From: a virus
Virus record (IMG/VR): IMGVR_UViG_3300042896_000307
Span: 1-35,687 of that record
Reading direction: 5' to 3' (one strand)
DNA: 35,687 bases
Each line of letters opens with the position of its first letter. The first letter of the stretch is position 1. Shown piece by piece: positions 13,984-20,148 of the stretch. The notes under the pieces are model-generated. The model worked only from the letters and a program-made list of their open reading frames with translations, was not told the origin of the DNA and made no database searches. Position numbers and translations under genes: made by a program.

Positions 13984-14340
13984 ATGACAATCAAAGGCAC
14001 AATTAAGCGCATAGGCGCAACGCAAACAGTAAGTGATGGAAAGTTCAGCAAACGCGAATTAGTACTCACAACCGCAGACCAGTATCCGCAAATAGTATCA
14101 GTTGAACTACAACAGAAAGCCTGCTCAATAGCGGATGACTTAAAAGTAGGGCAAGACATTGAAGCTCACATCAATATTCGTGGGCGCGAATGGACATCGC
14201 CACAAGGTGAGGTTAAGGTATTTAATACTATTGCATGTTGGAAAATTGATGCGAATCCATTTACACAGACTGAAGACCCACAAGCAAGCTATTCAAAGCC
14301 AGTGCAAAAGAATGATGTTATAAGCGATCTTCCGTTCTAA
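13984..14340 (+). CDS. SSB-like ssDNA-binding protein (DUF3127 family)
   Basis: A 118-residue OB-fold-like protein. 'IKGTIKRIGATQTVSDGKF' and 'KRELVLTTADQYPQIVSVEL' match the DUF3127 pattern common in Bacteroidota and their phages. The C-terminus is a disordered linker ending 'DVISDLPF', very similar to the acidic tip with terminal Pro-Phe by which bacterial SSB recruits replication and repair proteins. I therefore infer that it coats single-stranded DNA and recruits partners such as the RecT protein encoded just downstream. A hairpin terminator begins immediately after the stop codon. Confidence 0.8.
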   Translation: MTIKGTIKRIGATQTVSDGKFSKRELVLTTADQYPQIVSVELQQKACSIADDLKVGQDIEAHINIRGREWTSPQGEVKVFNTIACWKIDANPFTQTEDPQASYSKPVQKNDVISDLPF

Positions 14341-14375
14341 AATGGTAAAATAATTTTGTTATTACCATTTTAATT
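14341..14375 (+). terminator. Intrinsic terminator after the SSB-like gene
   Basis: AATGGTAA (14341..14348) pairs with TTACCATT (14362..14369), and TAA/TTA extends the helix after a 2-base bulge, closing a 5-base loop. TTTTAATTATT follows. The stem starts at the first base after the stop codon. The -33 TTG (14356..14358) of the next promoter lies inside the hairpin, so termination and re-initiation sites are interleaved. Confidence 0.7.
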
Positions 14376-14377
14376 AT

Positions 14378-14385
14378 TACATTTG
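14378..14385 (+). promoter_or_regulatory. Promoter of a leaderless HNH gene (TACATTTG)
   Basis: TACATTTG with TTG 19 bp upstream, a near-ideal match. Only 4 bases (TGGC) separate the box from the ATG at 14390, so transcription should begin at or next to the start codon and give a leaderless mRNA. Confidence 0.85.
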
Positions 14386-14389
14386 TGGC

Positions 14390-14917
14390 ATGGAAAATAA
14401 AAAAACATGCTTCAAATGTAATACTGAAAAGCCCTTATCAGATTACTATAAGCACAAGCAAATGGGCGATGGACACTTGGGTAAATGTAAAGAGTGTGCT
14501 AAAAATGATTCAGACAAAAGAGAACAGTTGCTCAGACAAAATCCCGAATGGATTGAAAAAGAAAAAATTAGATCAAGAGAAAAATACTATCGTTTAAATT
14601 ATAAAGATTTACACAAACCATCTTATGAAAATAAAAAAGCAGCAATGGCTAAATATAAAGCCAAATATCCTGAAAAACAAAAAGCAAGAAACTCATCACA
14701 AAGAATGAAACCAAAAATAAAAGGAAACGAATTACACCATTGGTCATACAATGAAGAACATTTTAAAGATGTTATTGAATTGTCAATTGCTGACCATAAC
14801 AAAGCACATAGACATATGGTTTATGATTCTGAACGTAAAATGTATCGTAGGGCAGATAATAACATACTCCTTGATACAAAAGAAGCACACATTGAATTTA
14901 TTAACTTACTTAATTAA
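14390..14917 (+). CDS. HNH endonuclease with N-terminal zinc finger
   Basis: A 175-residue nuclease. The N-terminus has a CxxC...CxxC zinc finger (C7, C10, C33, C36). A basic helical linker follows, then the HNH core: H116-H117, H136-N137 and H140, in '[12 protein letters not shown]' and 'ADHNKAHRH'. Free-standing HNH proteins of this size in phages are often homing endonucleases that spread by cutting related genomes; others assist packaging. This one is isolated by a terminator upstream and its own leaderless promoter, and it separates the SSB-like gene from recT, which supports a mobile passenger. A late-cutting or packaging role is less likely given its early-block position. Confidence 0.82.
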   Translation: MENKKTCFKCNTEKPLSDYYKHKQMGDGHLGKCKECAKNDSDKREQLLRQNPEWIEKEKIRSREKYYRLNYKDLHKPSYENKKAAMAKYKAKYPEKQKARNSSQRMKPKIKGNELHHWSYNEEHFKDVIELSIADHNKAHRHMVYDSERKMYRRADNNILLDTKEAHIEFINLLN

Positions 14918-14939
14918 TAACCCATAAAAACAAATAACA

Positions 14940-15635
14940 ATGAACACACAAGTAACAACAGTAACAACAATTAACACTACTGATATAATGAATATCAGTA
15001 AAGCATTTTACGAATCGGGAATGTTTACCGACATCAAAAGTGTTGCACAAGCTATGGTCAAAATATCCGCAGGGCAAGAAATCGGAATACCTCCATTTGC
15101 TGCTATGACTGGAATCCACATCATTCAAGGCAAGCCAACCATTGGTGCTGGTTTAATAGCATCAAGACTTAAAGGTAGTGGCAAGTATGATTATCGTGTT
15201 GTTGAGGCATCTGAAAAGGTTTGCTCAATTGATTTCTTTCAAGGTGCTACAAAAATAGGTAATAGCACATTTACTATTGAGGATGCAAGGAAAGCACTAA
15301 CCAAGAACATTGATAAGTTTCCAAAGAATATGCTATTTGCCAGAGCTATTAGTAATGGTGTGAAATGGTATTGCCCAGACATTTTTAGTGGGCCAGTGTA
15401 TGTGCCAGAAGAAATGCAAGTGGTAACTACTGAAGAAGCAACACACATTGAAGTTGACACAACTATTGATGAGATTATCAATGACATTCAAGTGTGTGTT
15501 AGTTTAAATGAATTACAAGCTATTTGGAAAGCAGTTCCTAAAGACATTAAACTTGATTTAAGAGTGTTGGCTGCTAAAGATGATATGAAAGCTAAATTAA
15601 CAACTATTTCATTAACATCTAAAACCGAAGCATAA
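14940..15635 (+). CDS. recT: RecT-family single-strand annealing protein
   Basis: A 231-residue protein. 'AQAMVKISAGQEIGIPPFAA' is here split by the reading limit into 'AQAMVKISAGQ' and 'EIGIPPFAAMTGIHIIQGK', then 'PTIGAGLIASRLKGSGKYDY', the conserved core of RecT-like annealing proteins found in many phages. It would anneal complementary single strands during recombination-dependent replication and repair. The C-terminal 70 residues are acidic and helical and less conserved. The gene overlaps the Gp157-family gene by one base, and the SSB-like protein is encoded upstream, so the three form a recombination set. No RecE-type exonuclease is seen; the VRR-NUC protein at 19248 is another nuclease that might cooperate. 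Confidence 0.82.
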   Translation: MNTQVTTVTTINTTDIMNISKAFYESGMFTDIKSVAQAMVKISAGQEIGIPPFAAMTGIHIIQGKPTIGAGLIASRLKGSGKYDYRVVEASEKVCSIDFFQGATKIGNSTFTIEDARKALTKNIDKFPKNMLFARAISNGVKWYCPDIFSGPVYVPEEMQVVTTEEATHIEVDTTIDEIINDIQVCVSLNELQAIWKAVPKDIKLDLRVLAAKDDMKAKLTTISLTSKTEA

Positions 15636-16129
15636 TGAAACTAACAATTTATCAAATCGAACAAAATTACAATCAGTTAGCAGAGCAGTTAATTGACAAC
15701 GATGGTGAATTAACACCAGAATTAAGTGAACAGTTAGCAATCACCGAAGAACAACTGCAAAACAAATCAGTTGCGTATTCGTTTGTTATAAAGCAAATGG
15801 ATGCAGATGTTGAAATTATTGAGGCTGAAATAAAACGATTGCAGGCAGCAAAGAAACAACGTGAGAAAGCATCGGACTATTTAAAGGATCGCATCAAACA
15901 CGCAATGGATTTATTTAGCATTGAAGAAATCAAAACACCTTTAGTAAAGATTAACTTTCGCAAATCTGAAACTGTTGAGGTTGATGATGTCAACCAACTG
16001 CCATCACTTTACAAGGTGGTAAAAGTAACTGAACAAGCCGATAAAGCAGCAATTAAGGCAGCGTTAAAGGATGGTGTTGAAGTTGCTGGATGCAGCATTG
16101 CAACACATCGTAATTTGCAGATTAAGTAA
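15635..16129 (+). CDS. Siphovirus Gp157 family protein
   Basis: A 164-residue protein with a long helical N-terminal two-thirds ('IEAEIKRLQAAKKQREKA' and 'SDYLKDRIKHAMDLF') followed by 'KTPLVKINFRKSETVEVDD' and 'LPSLYKVVKV'. The long coiled coil followed by a small beta domain with 'p.f.i..rks..v' is the signature of the Gp157 family, usually encoded beside recT or single-strand annealing genes in phages. The biochemical role is not well established; partnership with RecT is inferred from the 1-bp overlap. A promoter starts 8 bp after the stop. Confidence 0.78.
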   Translation: MKLTIYQIEQNYNQLAEQLIDNDGELTPELSEQLAITEEQLQNKSVAYSFVIKQMDADVEIIEAEIKRLQAAKKQREKASDYLKDRIKHAMDLFSIEEIKTPLVKINFRKSETVEVDDVNQLPSLYKVVKVTEQADKAAIKAALKDGVEVAGCSIATHRNLQIK

Positions 16130-16137
16130 TTATTACT

Positions 16138-16145
16138 TATATTTG
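16138..16145 (+). promoter_or_regulatory. Promoter of the pseudoknot RNA and primase operon (TATATTTG)
   Basis: TATATTTG with TTG 20 bp upstream (16115..16117, inside the end of the Gp157 gene). It points into the pseudoknot RNA at 16149..16247 and then the primase operon. Confidence 0.85.
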
Positions 16146-16148
16146 CAT

Positions 16149-16247
16149 CCGAAATAACCCGCCAAAGTGAAAGACATTTTTAACATAGCCCCTATCTTAT
16201 TGTTGCCCCTTGGCGGGTGGCGCAATTTGGTAGGGGTTTCTTTATTT
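16149..16247 (+). ncRNA. Pseudoknotted leader RNA with U-rich 3' end
   Basis: Two interleaved perfect stems: a ACCCGCCAA (16157..16165) with a' TTGGCGGGT (16210..16218), and b CCCCTA (16189..16194) with b' TAGGGG (16231..16236). The order a-b-a'-b' is an H-type pseudoknot. TTTCTTTATTT follows b' directly, so b/b' can also act as a weak terminator stem. The RNA begins just after a strong promoter and ends about 7 nt before the ATG at 16254. It matches no riboswitch class I can name; it may be an attenuator, a ligand sensor or a stable small RNA. Confidence 0.65.
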
Positions 16248-16253
16248 AATTAA

Positions 16254-16382
16254 ATGAAAATATTTTTAGTAAAATCCCCAAGCGGCAAAGTTTACACCTT
16301 AAACGCTGAATCAAAGTTTCACGCGATCCAAAAAGCAATAGTGAAAGATGATTTTAAGTATAATTCAAAGCAATACAAATGA
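16254..16382 (+). CDS. Small basic protein upstream of the primase
   Basis: A 42-residue protein beginning 'MKIFLVKSPSGKVYTLNAES' and ending 'YNSKQYK'. It starts just after the structured RNA and overlaps the primase gene by ATGA. The beta-hairpin-like start ('FLVKSPSGKVYTL') followed by a helix ('HAIQKAIVKDD') looks like a small folded domain. Because it is first in the operon and coupled to the primase, it may be the regulatory target of the leader RNA or a primase accessory. No family recognised. Confidence 0.65.
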   Translation: MKIFLVKSPSGKVYTLNAESKFHAIQKAIVKDDFKYNSKQYK

Positions 16383-17257
16383 ATCCTATTTTTAACTATT
16401 ACGAAGCCGATATCAAACGTAGCACTCCATTAGGTAGTGTTACGCTTGAATATCTTATTAACGCTATTAGAACACCTAAAAAAGACATCCGCAATGTATT
16501 TGAGGAGATACGTATTGCAGAGGAAAAAAAAGACATGGCAACAAAGCAAGCTTTAAAGTCAAAGCTATACTCATTCACTCCATGTGTTTATGTTAACGGG
16601 CCGCGTAAGTATTCTAATATTCAGCATTGGACTGGCTTACTTGTTTTGGACTTTGACCATTTAAAAAGTGATGTCGCAGTTGAATTCAAAGAATATTTAT
16701 TCAACGAATATAAATATATTATAACCGCGTGGCTATCCGCTTCAAGGCATGGTGTTCGCGCACTGGTTAAGATTCCGATTTGCACTTCAGTAGATGAATT
16801 TAAACACTATTATGCAGGCATTGAGCGACACCTTAACTGTTATAATGGTTTCGATACCGCGCCAAAGAACTGCATACTACCGATGTTTATTAGTTACGAT
16901 GCCGAAATCCTGCACCGTACAGATGCGCAAACTTGGTCAACAAAGCATATTGAAATAGTGAGGCCCGCAGTTAAGCAGTATATTGTTGATGATAAAACTT
17001 CGGTTATTGAAAAGATAATTGCGAAACGTATAAACACCATAACCGACACTGGGCATATTATATTACGTGCTACTTCTTACTTGCTTGGCGGTTATGTAGG
17101 TGCAAATTATATTGATTACAATGATGCGATTGTGCTTATCAATAACTTAATTGATTCGCAAAGCTACCTATCTAAAAAGCCTGATGTTTATAAGGCTACC
17201 GCGAAACAAATGGTGGATAAAGGTTTAAATTTTCCTACTTATTTGCAAAATAGATAA
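16379..17257 (+). CDS. Primase, BT4734/VirE N-terminal type
   Basis: A 292-residue protein. 'HWTGLLVLDFDHLKSD' (84-98, with D91 and D93) and 'SASRHGVRALVKIP' (120-133, S122-x-H124) match the acidic pair and the s-x-H motif of the BT4734-like N-terminal domain, a primase-polymerase-like fold typical of Bacteroidota mobile elements. It would make RNA or DNA primers for replication. The helicase part usually fused to such domains is encoded separately by the SF3 gene downstream, after a structured RNA and a new promoter, so the two activities can be regulated separately. The family call is good; activity is inferred. Confidence 0.75.
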   Translation: MNPIFNYYEADIKRSTPLGSVTLEYLINAIRTPKKDIRNVFEEIRIAEEKKDMATKQALKSKLYSFTPCVYVNGPRKYSNIQHWTGLLVLDFDHLKSDVAVEFKEYLFNEYKYIITAWLSASRHGVRALVKIPICTSVDEFKHYYAGIERHLNCYNGFDTAPKNCILPMFISYDAEILHRTDAQTWSTKHIEIVRPAVKQYIVDDKTSVIEKIIAKRINTITDTGHIILRATSYLLGGYVGANYIDYNDAIVLINNLIDSQSYLSKKPDVYKATAKQMVDKGLNFPTYLQNR

Positions 17258-17265
17258 TTATAAAG

Positions 17266-17273
17266 TACATTTG
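17266..17273 (+). promoter_or_regulatory. Promoter of the three-way-junction RNA and SF3 helicase (TACATTTG)
   Basis: TACATTTG with TTG 20 bp upstream (17243..17245). Transcription should start near 17277, at the first hairpin of the structured RNA. Confidence 0.85.
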
Positions 17274-17276
17274 CAG

Positions 17277-17400
17277 CATCGGAGTCACGAACCGATATAA
17301 CATAGATTCACATTAAAACATTAGGAGTCCTAATAGTTAAGTGTAAGGAGTGAATCCCTTACTTGCTTCGTAAGCAAACTTAACTATTAGGACTTTTTTA
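17277..17400 (+). ncRNA. Three-way-junction leader RNA with loop pairing and terminator
   Basis: A 16-bp perfect stem P1 (17327..17342 with 17378..17393) encloses hairpin P2 (GTAAGG/CCTTAC, 17343..17348 and 17357..17362) and hairpin P3 (TTGCTT/AAGCAA, 17363..17368 and 17372..17377). The three helices abut with no unpaired junction base. Loop P2 (GTGAATC, 17350..17356) is complementary over 7 nt to upstream GATTCAC (17305..17311). A 5' hairpin ATCGG/CCGAT (17278..17282 and 17292..17296) precedes these. P1 is followed by T6 (17394..17399), so the RNA ends as an intrinsic terminator 11 bp before the helicase ATG. It could be a small RNA with read-through, or an attenuator. Confidence 0.75.
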
Positions 17401-17410
17401 TTTTAAAAAT

Positions 17411-19006
17411 ATGAGCGACAAATTTAAAAAACCCGAATCCAACCCGCTACTTAACGCGGTGGATTACTTCAACTTTTATGGTTCATTTATTTCAATATTC
17501 GAGGGCATTAAACAATGCAACGTAAAATCCGAAACAGAAGTGTGCCTATTGAATCCCGATAGTTTAGATCCGCAAGAACTTAACAAACCGACCTTTGTAC
17601 TTAATAAATTAAACACTGTTGATGTACTTAAAAAAAATAGTTACCGCCTTGGTGTAGGTGCTAAAGTTTCTAAATTTATGGTATTGGCTGCGGTTAAATT
17701 TCAAGGCGATTCATTTGCTGCTATGTCTTATGTAAACTTTGAAATTATTAAATCGGATATACCTTATATTAGAGTGGGAACTGATTATTTTAAAGTAATA
17801 GCAAAAAAAGACCGTTACAAATCCGAAAACACTTTGTTAAAACCATGGAAAAAAGATGAAATAAAACAAGACCATGGCAAGAATTTACTCGGAATGATAT
17901 ACAAGTTTGATGACTTTACAATCTATCCAGACAATGTCGAATATACTCCAGTGCTAAACAACTGTTATAACCTTTACGCTAAATTTGCGCATAAATTTGT
18001 TATTGATGAAGTTAATCAAAAAGATATACCGGTAACTATGGGATTGATACATCATATTTTTGGCGACCAATGGGAACTTGGTTTGAAGTACATGAAAATA
18101 CTTTACGAAAATCCGCGCCAAATATTGCCAGTATTAGCACTTGTTTCAACAGAGCGCGAAACGGGTAAAACTACTTTCCTTAATTGGATTCAAATGTTAT
18201 TTGGAGAAAATACTACACTTATAAATCCAAGTGACCTTACAAGTAACTTTAATGATGCATACGCTACAAAAAACATCATTATGATTGATGAAACTACAAT
18301 TGATAAACAACACGCAATCGAAAAATTAAAATCAATAGCAACTGCCAAAACAATGTCGGTATCACAAAAGTTTGTTAGCCATTATTCAGTACCTTTTTTT
18401 GGTAAGGTTATTTTTTGCACAAACAAAGAATCCGATTTTATGCGAATTGATGAAGAGGAGATTCGTTTTTGGGTGCGCAAAATTAAAATTATTAAAGGCG
18501 CAAAGAACACAAACATTGAAACCGATTTGTTTAATGAGATACCAAAGTTTCTTAAATACCTTATGAAACTTCCTGCAATAGATTTCAGCAAATCGCGTAT
18601 GGTATTTACCAAGGATGAAATCTTAACAGAATCATTGCATGTTGTAATGGAGGAAAGTAAATCAACATTAAGAAAAGAAATAGAAATGAATTTTGACGAC
18701 TTTTTTATGAATAATGATGCAATTGAATTTATTGAGGCGACTGCAAGGGATATTAAGGAAAAATGGTTTAATACTAACAATCAAATTCCAATGTCTTATA
18801 TTCGTAAAGTTTTAATTGATGAAATGAAAATGGTTTGTTTAAAAAACAAAAAGTATAAAGGATTTCCAGATCCAAATTATCCACATGGTAGCAAAACTGG
18901 ACTTCCTTTTCTATTTAAAAATCCGTATCATATTAAAAATAAAGTAGTTAATAAACAAAATGATTCAGTTGATGACCCTAATCAAGAGATGCCAAGGTTT
19001 GCATAG
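17411..19006 (+). CDS. SF3 replicative helicase (phage/plasmid primase-helicase type)
   Basis: A 531-residue protein. The C-terminal ATPase has Walker A 'STERETGKTT' (K253, T254), Walker B 'NIIMIDETT' (D293, E294) and motif C 'GKVIFCTNKE' with sensor N338, the three motifs of superfamily 3 and the D5/P4-type helicases. The N-terminal ~200 residues are a probable DNA-binding or primase-linking domain. Together with the separate primase encoded upstream it would unwind the origin and prime replication. The candidate origin at 19005..19244 follows directly, and its first palindromic repeat overlaps the stop codon. Expression probably depends on read-through of the structured leader RNA. Confidence 0.85.
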   Translation: MSDKFKKPESNPLLNAVDYFNFYGSFISIFEGIKQCNVKSETEVCLLNPDSLDPQELNKPTFVLNKLNTVDVLKKNSYRLGVGAKVSKFMVLAAVKFQGDSFAAMSYVNFEIIKSDIPYIRVGTDYFKVIAKKDRYKSENTLLKPWKKDEIKQDHGKNLLGMIYKFDDFTIYPDNVEYTPVLNNCYNLYAKFAHKFVIDEVNQKDIPVTMGLIHHIFGDQWELGLKYMKILYENPRQILPVLALVSTERETGKTTFLNWIQMLFGENTTLINPSDLTSNFNDAYATKNIIMIDETTIDKQHAIEKLKSIATAKTMSVSQKFVSHYSVPFFGKVIFCTNKESDFMRIDEEEIRFWVRKIKIIKGAKNTNIETDLFNEIPKFLKYLMKLPAIDFSKSRMVFTKDEILTESLHVVMEESKSTLRKEIEMNFDDFFMNNDAIEFIEATARDIKEKWFNTNNQIPMSYIRKVLIDEMKMVCLKNKKYKGFPDPNYPHGSKTGLPFLFKNPYHIKNKVVNKQNDSVDDPNQEMPRFA

Positions 19007-19244
19007 TAATATTACTAAAATTACTAATTACCTATTAATATGCTGACAATCAACAAAGTAATTAAATTTAGTAATAATGCAAAAGTTATCACAAAAACAT
19101 ATCAAAAACAAAAAACGTATAAATGTTGTATTTCTTTATTACTATATTACTTTTTAATAATAATAATAATATAGAGTAGTGATAGCAAGGCATACGCTTG
19201 GTAATTTTTTAGTAATAAATCAGTAATAAATCAGTAATAGTAAT
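19005..19244. other. Candidate replication origin with AGTAAT repeats
   Basis: A 240-bp, very AT-rich gap with eleven copies of AGTAAT or its complement. Forward copies start at 19005, 19057, 19070, 19211, 19222, 19233 and 19239; reverse copies at 19011, 19020, 19138 and 19146. The first two form the perfect palindrome AGTAATATTACT. The copies at 19211, 19222 and 19233 are spaced exactly 11 bp, about one helical turn (unit AGTAATAAATC). A pure TAA/TAAT tract (19155..19172) could be the unwinding element. Position between the SF3 helicase and a nuclease supports an origin. No ORF was found here. Confidence 0.65.
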
Positions 19245-19247
19245 AAT

Positions 19248-19775
19248 ATGACAATCTACACAATCCCCGAATTCGAACTTTATTATCACGAATGGAAACG
19301 CACCCAAATGCAACCGCGCTTTCATGACACACTACCAATCGAACGCTTCAACCTAAACAAAAAGAAAGTTGTTAAGAAGCGCAAAGCGGAGCTCACAACT
19401 AATCACTTGGACTTACCGGTAAACAATATTGTGCAACATAAAGAAACCAAAGATGCGTTTAATACCAACAAGTTTACCGATTTAATTATTGCATACCTTA
19501 AATCAGTTCACAACTGTAATAGTGCAAGGCGCATCAGTAGCGAGGGCAGATATCGAAAAGGCATCGGTTACATTGCAGGGTTAAACAAAGGAATGGAAGA
19601 CATCCAGTGTATATTGAATGGCCGATTGTTTGCCATTGAGGTCAAAAGTCCAAGTGATAGGATAGGCGAAGCGCAACTTAAACGAAAAGTAGCAGTTGAA
19701 AGTGATGGAGGTCATTACATTATAGCTACATCGTTTGAGCAAGTGCAAACGGATTTGCTTAACTTATTAAAATAA
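19248..19775 (+). CDS. VRR-NUC domain nuclease (PD-D/EXK fold)
   Basis: A 175-residue protein whose C-terminal ~80 residues form a VRR-NUC domain. D118 in 'GMEDIQCIL', E131 and K133 in 'FAIEVKSP', and Q143 in 'GEAQLKRKV' match the metal-binding and catalytic positions. Stand-alone phage proteins of this family are proposed to resolve branched DNA such as Holliday junctions, preparing concatemers for packaging. The N-terminal ~70 residues are very basic ('KKKVVKKRKAE') and likely bind DNA. It starts 4 bp after the repeats of the candidate origin and ends just before the terminase genes, consistent with a role between replication and packaging. Confidence 0.83.
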   Translation: MTIYTIPEFELYYHEWKRTQMQPRFHDTLPIERFNLNKKKVVKKRKAELTTNHLDLPVNNIVQHKETKDAFNTNKFTDLIIAYLKSVHNCNSARRISSEGRYRKGIGYIAGLNKGMEDIQCILNGRLFAIEVKSPSDRIGEAQLKRKVAVESDGGHYIIATSFEQVQTDLLNLLK

Positions 19776-19779
19776 TACT

Positions 19780-19787
19780 TATCTTTG
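19780..19787 (+). promoter_or_regulatory. Late promoter before the small terminase (TATCTTTG)
   Basis: TATCTTTG with TTG 22 bp upstream (19755..19757). Four bases (TCCT) separate it from the ATG at 19792, so the mRNA should be leaderless. It is the likely entry to the late operon. Confidence 0.75.
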
Positions 19788-19791
19788 TCCT

Positions 19792-20148
19792 ATGAAAGCC
19801 GATGACAATACGAGCAAAAAACGACCATTTAAACCGTTTAAAGGCGATGAGGGTGTGAAGTTTAGCAAGGAGAACCAACCACCACCAGAAGCAAAGAGTA
19901 AAGGTTGGGAGGCAAGGCGTGCCGAAAGGTTATTGACTCAAAAGATTATTGAAAAGTTAACGGGCTCAAACAACTTGGAGGAGTACGTAGATAGTTTATT
20001 TAACAATGCAAAGATGGGAAACGCTAAGGCTATTGATACTTTAAACAATGGCATCGAGGAGCAGATAACCAAAACAGAAACCACCATAACCGACACGCGC
20101 CCACCATCGAAGATAACCACACCTGATGGGCTAATTATTGAACTGTGA
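19792..20148 (+). CDS. Terminase small subunit (putative)
   Basis: A 118-residue protein directly upstream of the large terminase and overlapping it by 4 bp. The N-terminus is basic with 'FSKENQPPPEAKSKGWEA', resembling the Phe-Gly/Pro-rich start of phage small-terminase-like proteins, followed by a helical region ('LLTQKIIEKLTGSNNLEEY') and a Thr-rich tail. The small subunit normally recognises the packaging site on the DNA. I see no clear helix-turn-helix, so the call depends mainly on position. It has a leaderless late promoter. Confidence 0.6.
   Translation: MKADDNTSKKRPFKPFKGDEGVKFSKENQPPPEAKSKGWEARRAERLLTQKIIEKLTGSNNLEEYVDSLFNNAKMGNAKAIDTLNNGIEEQITKTETTITDTRPPSKITTPDGLIIEL

Noticed and set aside
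17327-17393. Three-way junction as a tRNA or tRNA-like gene
   Set aside because: There is no anticodon arm of proper size, no T-loop sequence and no acceptor end; the helix lengths do not fit a tRNA.
17277-17400. Hammerhead-type ribozyme in the leader RNA
   Set aside because: The conserved core bases CUGANGA and GAAA are absent and the junction has no unpaired bases.
19005-19244. CRISPR array
   Set aside because: Repeats are only 6-11 bp, occur on both strands and lack regular spacers; they fit iterons better.
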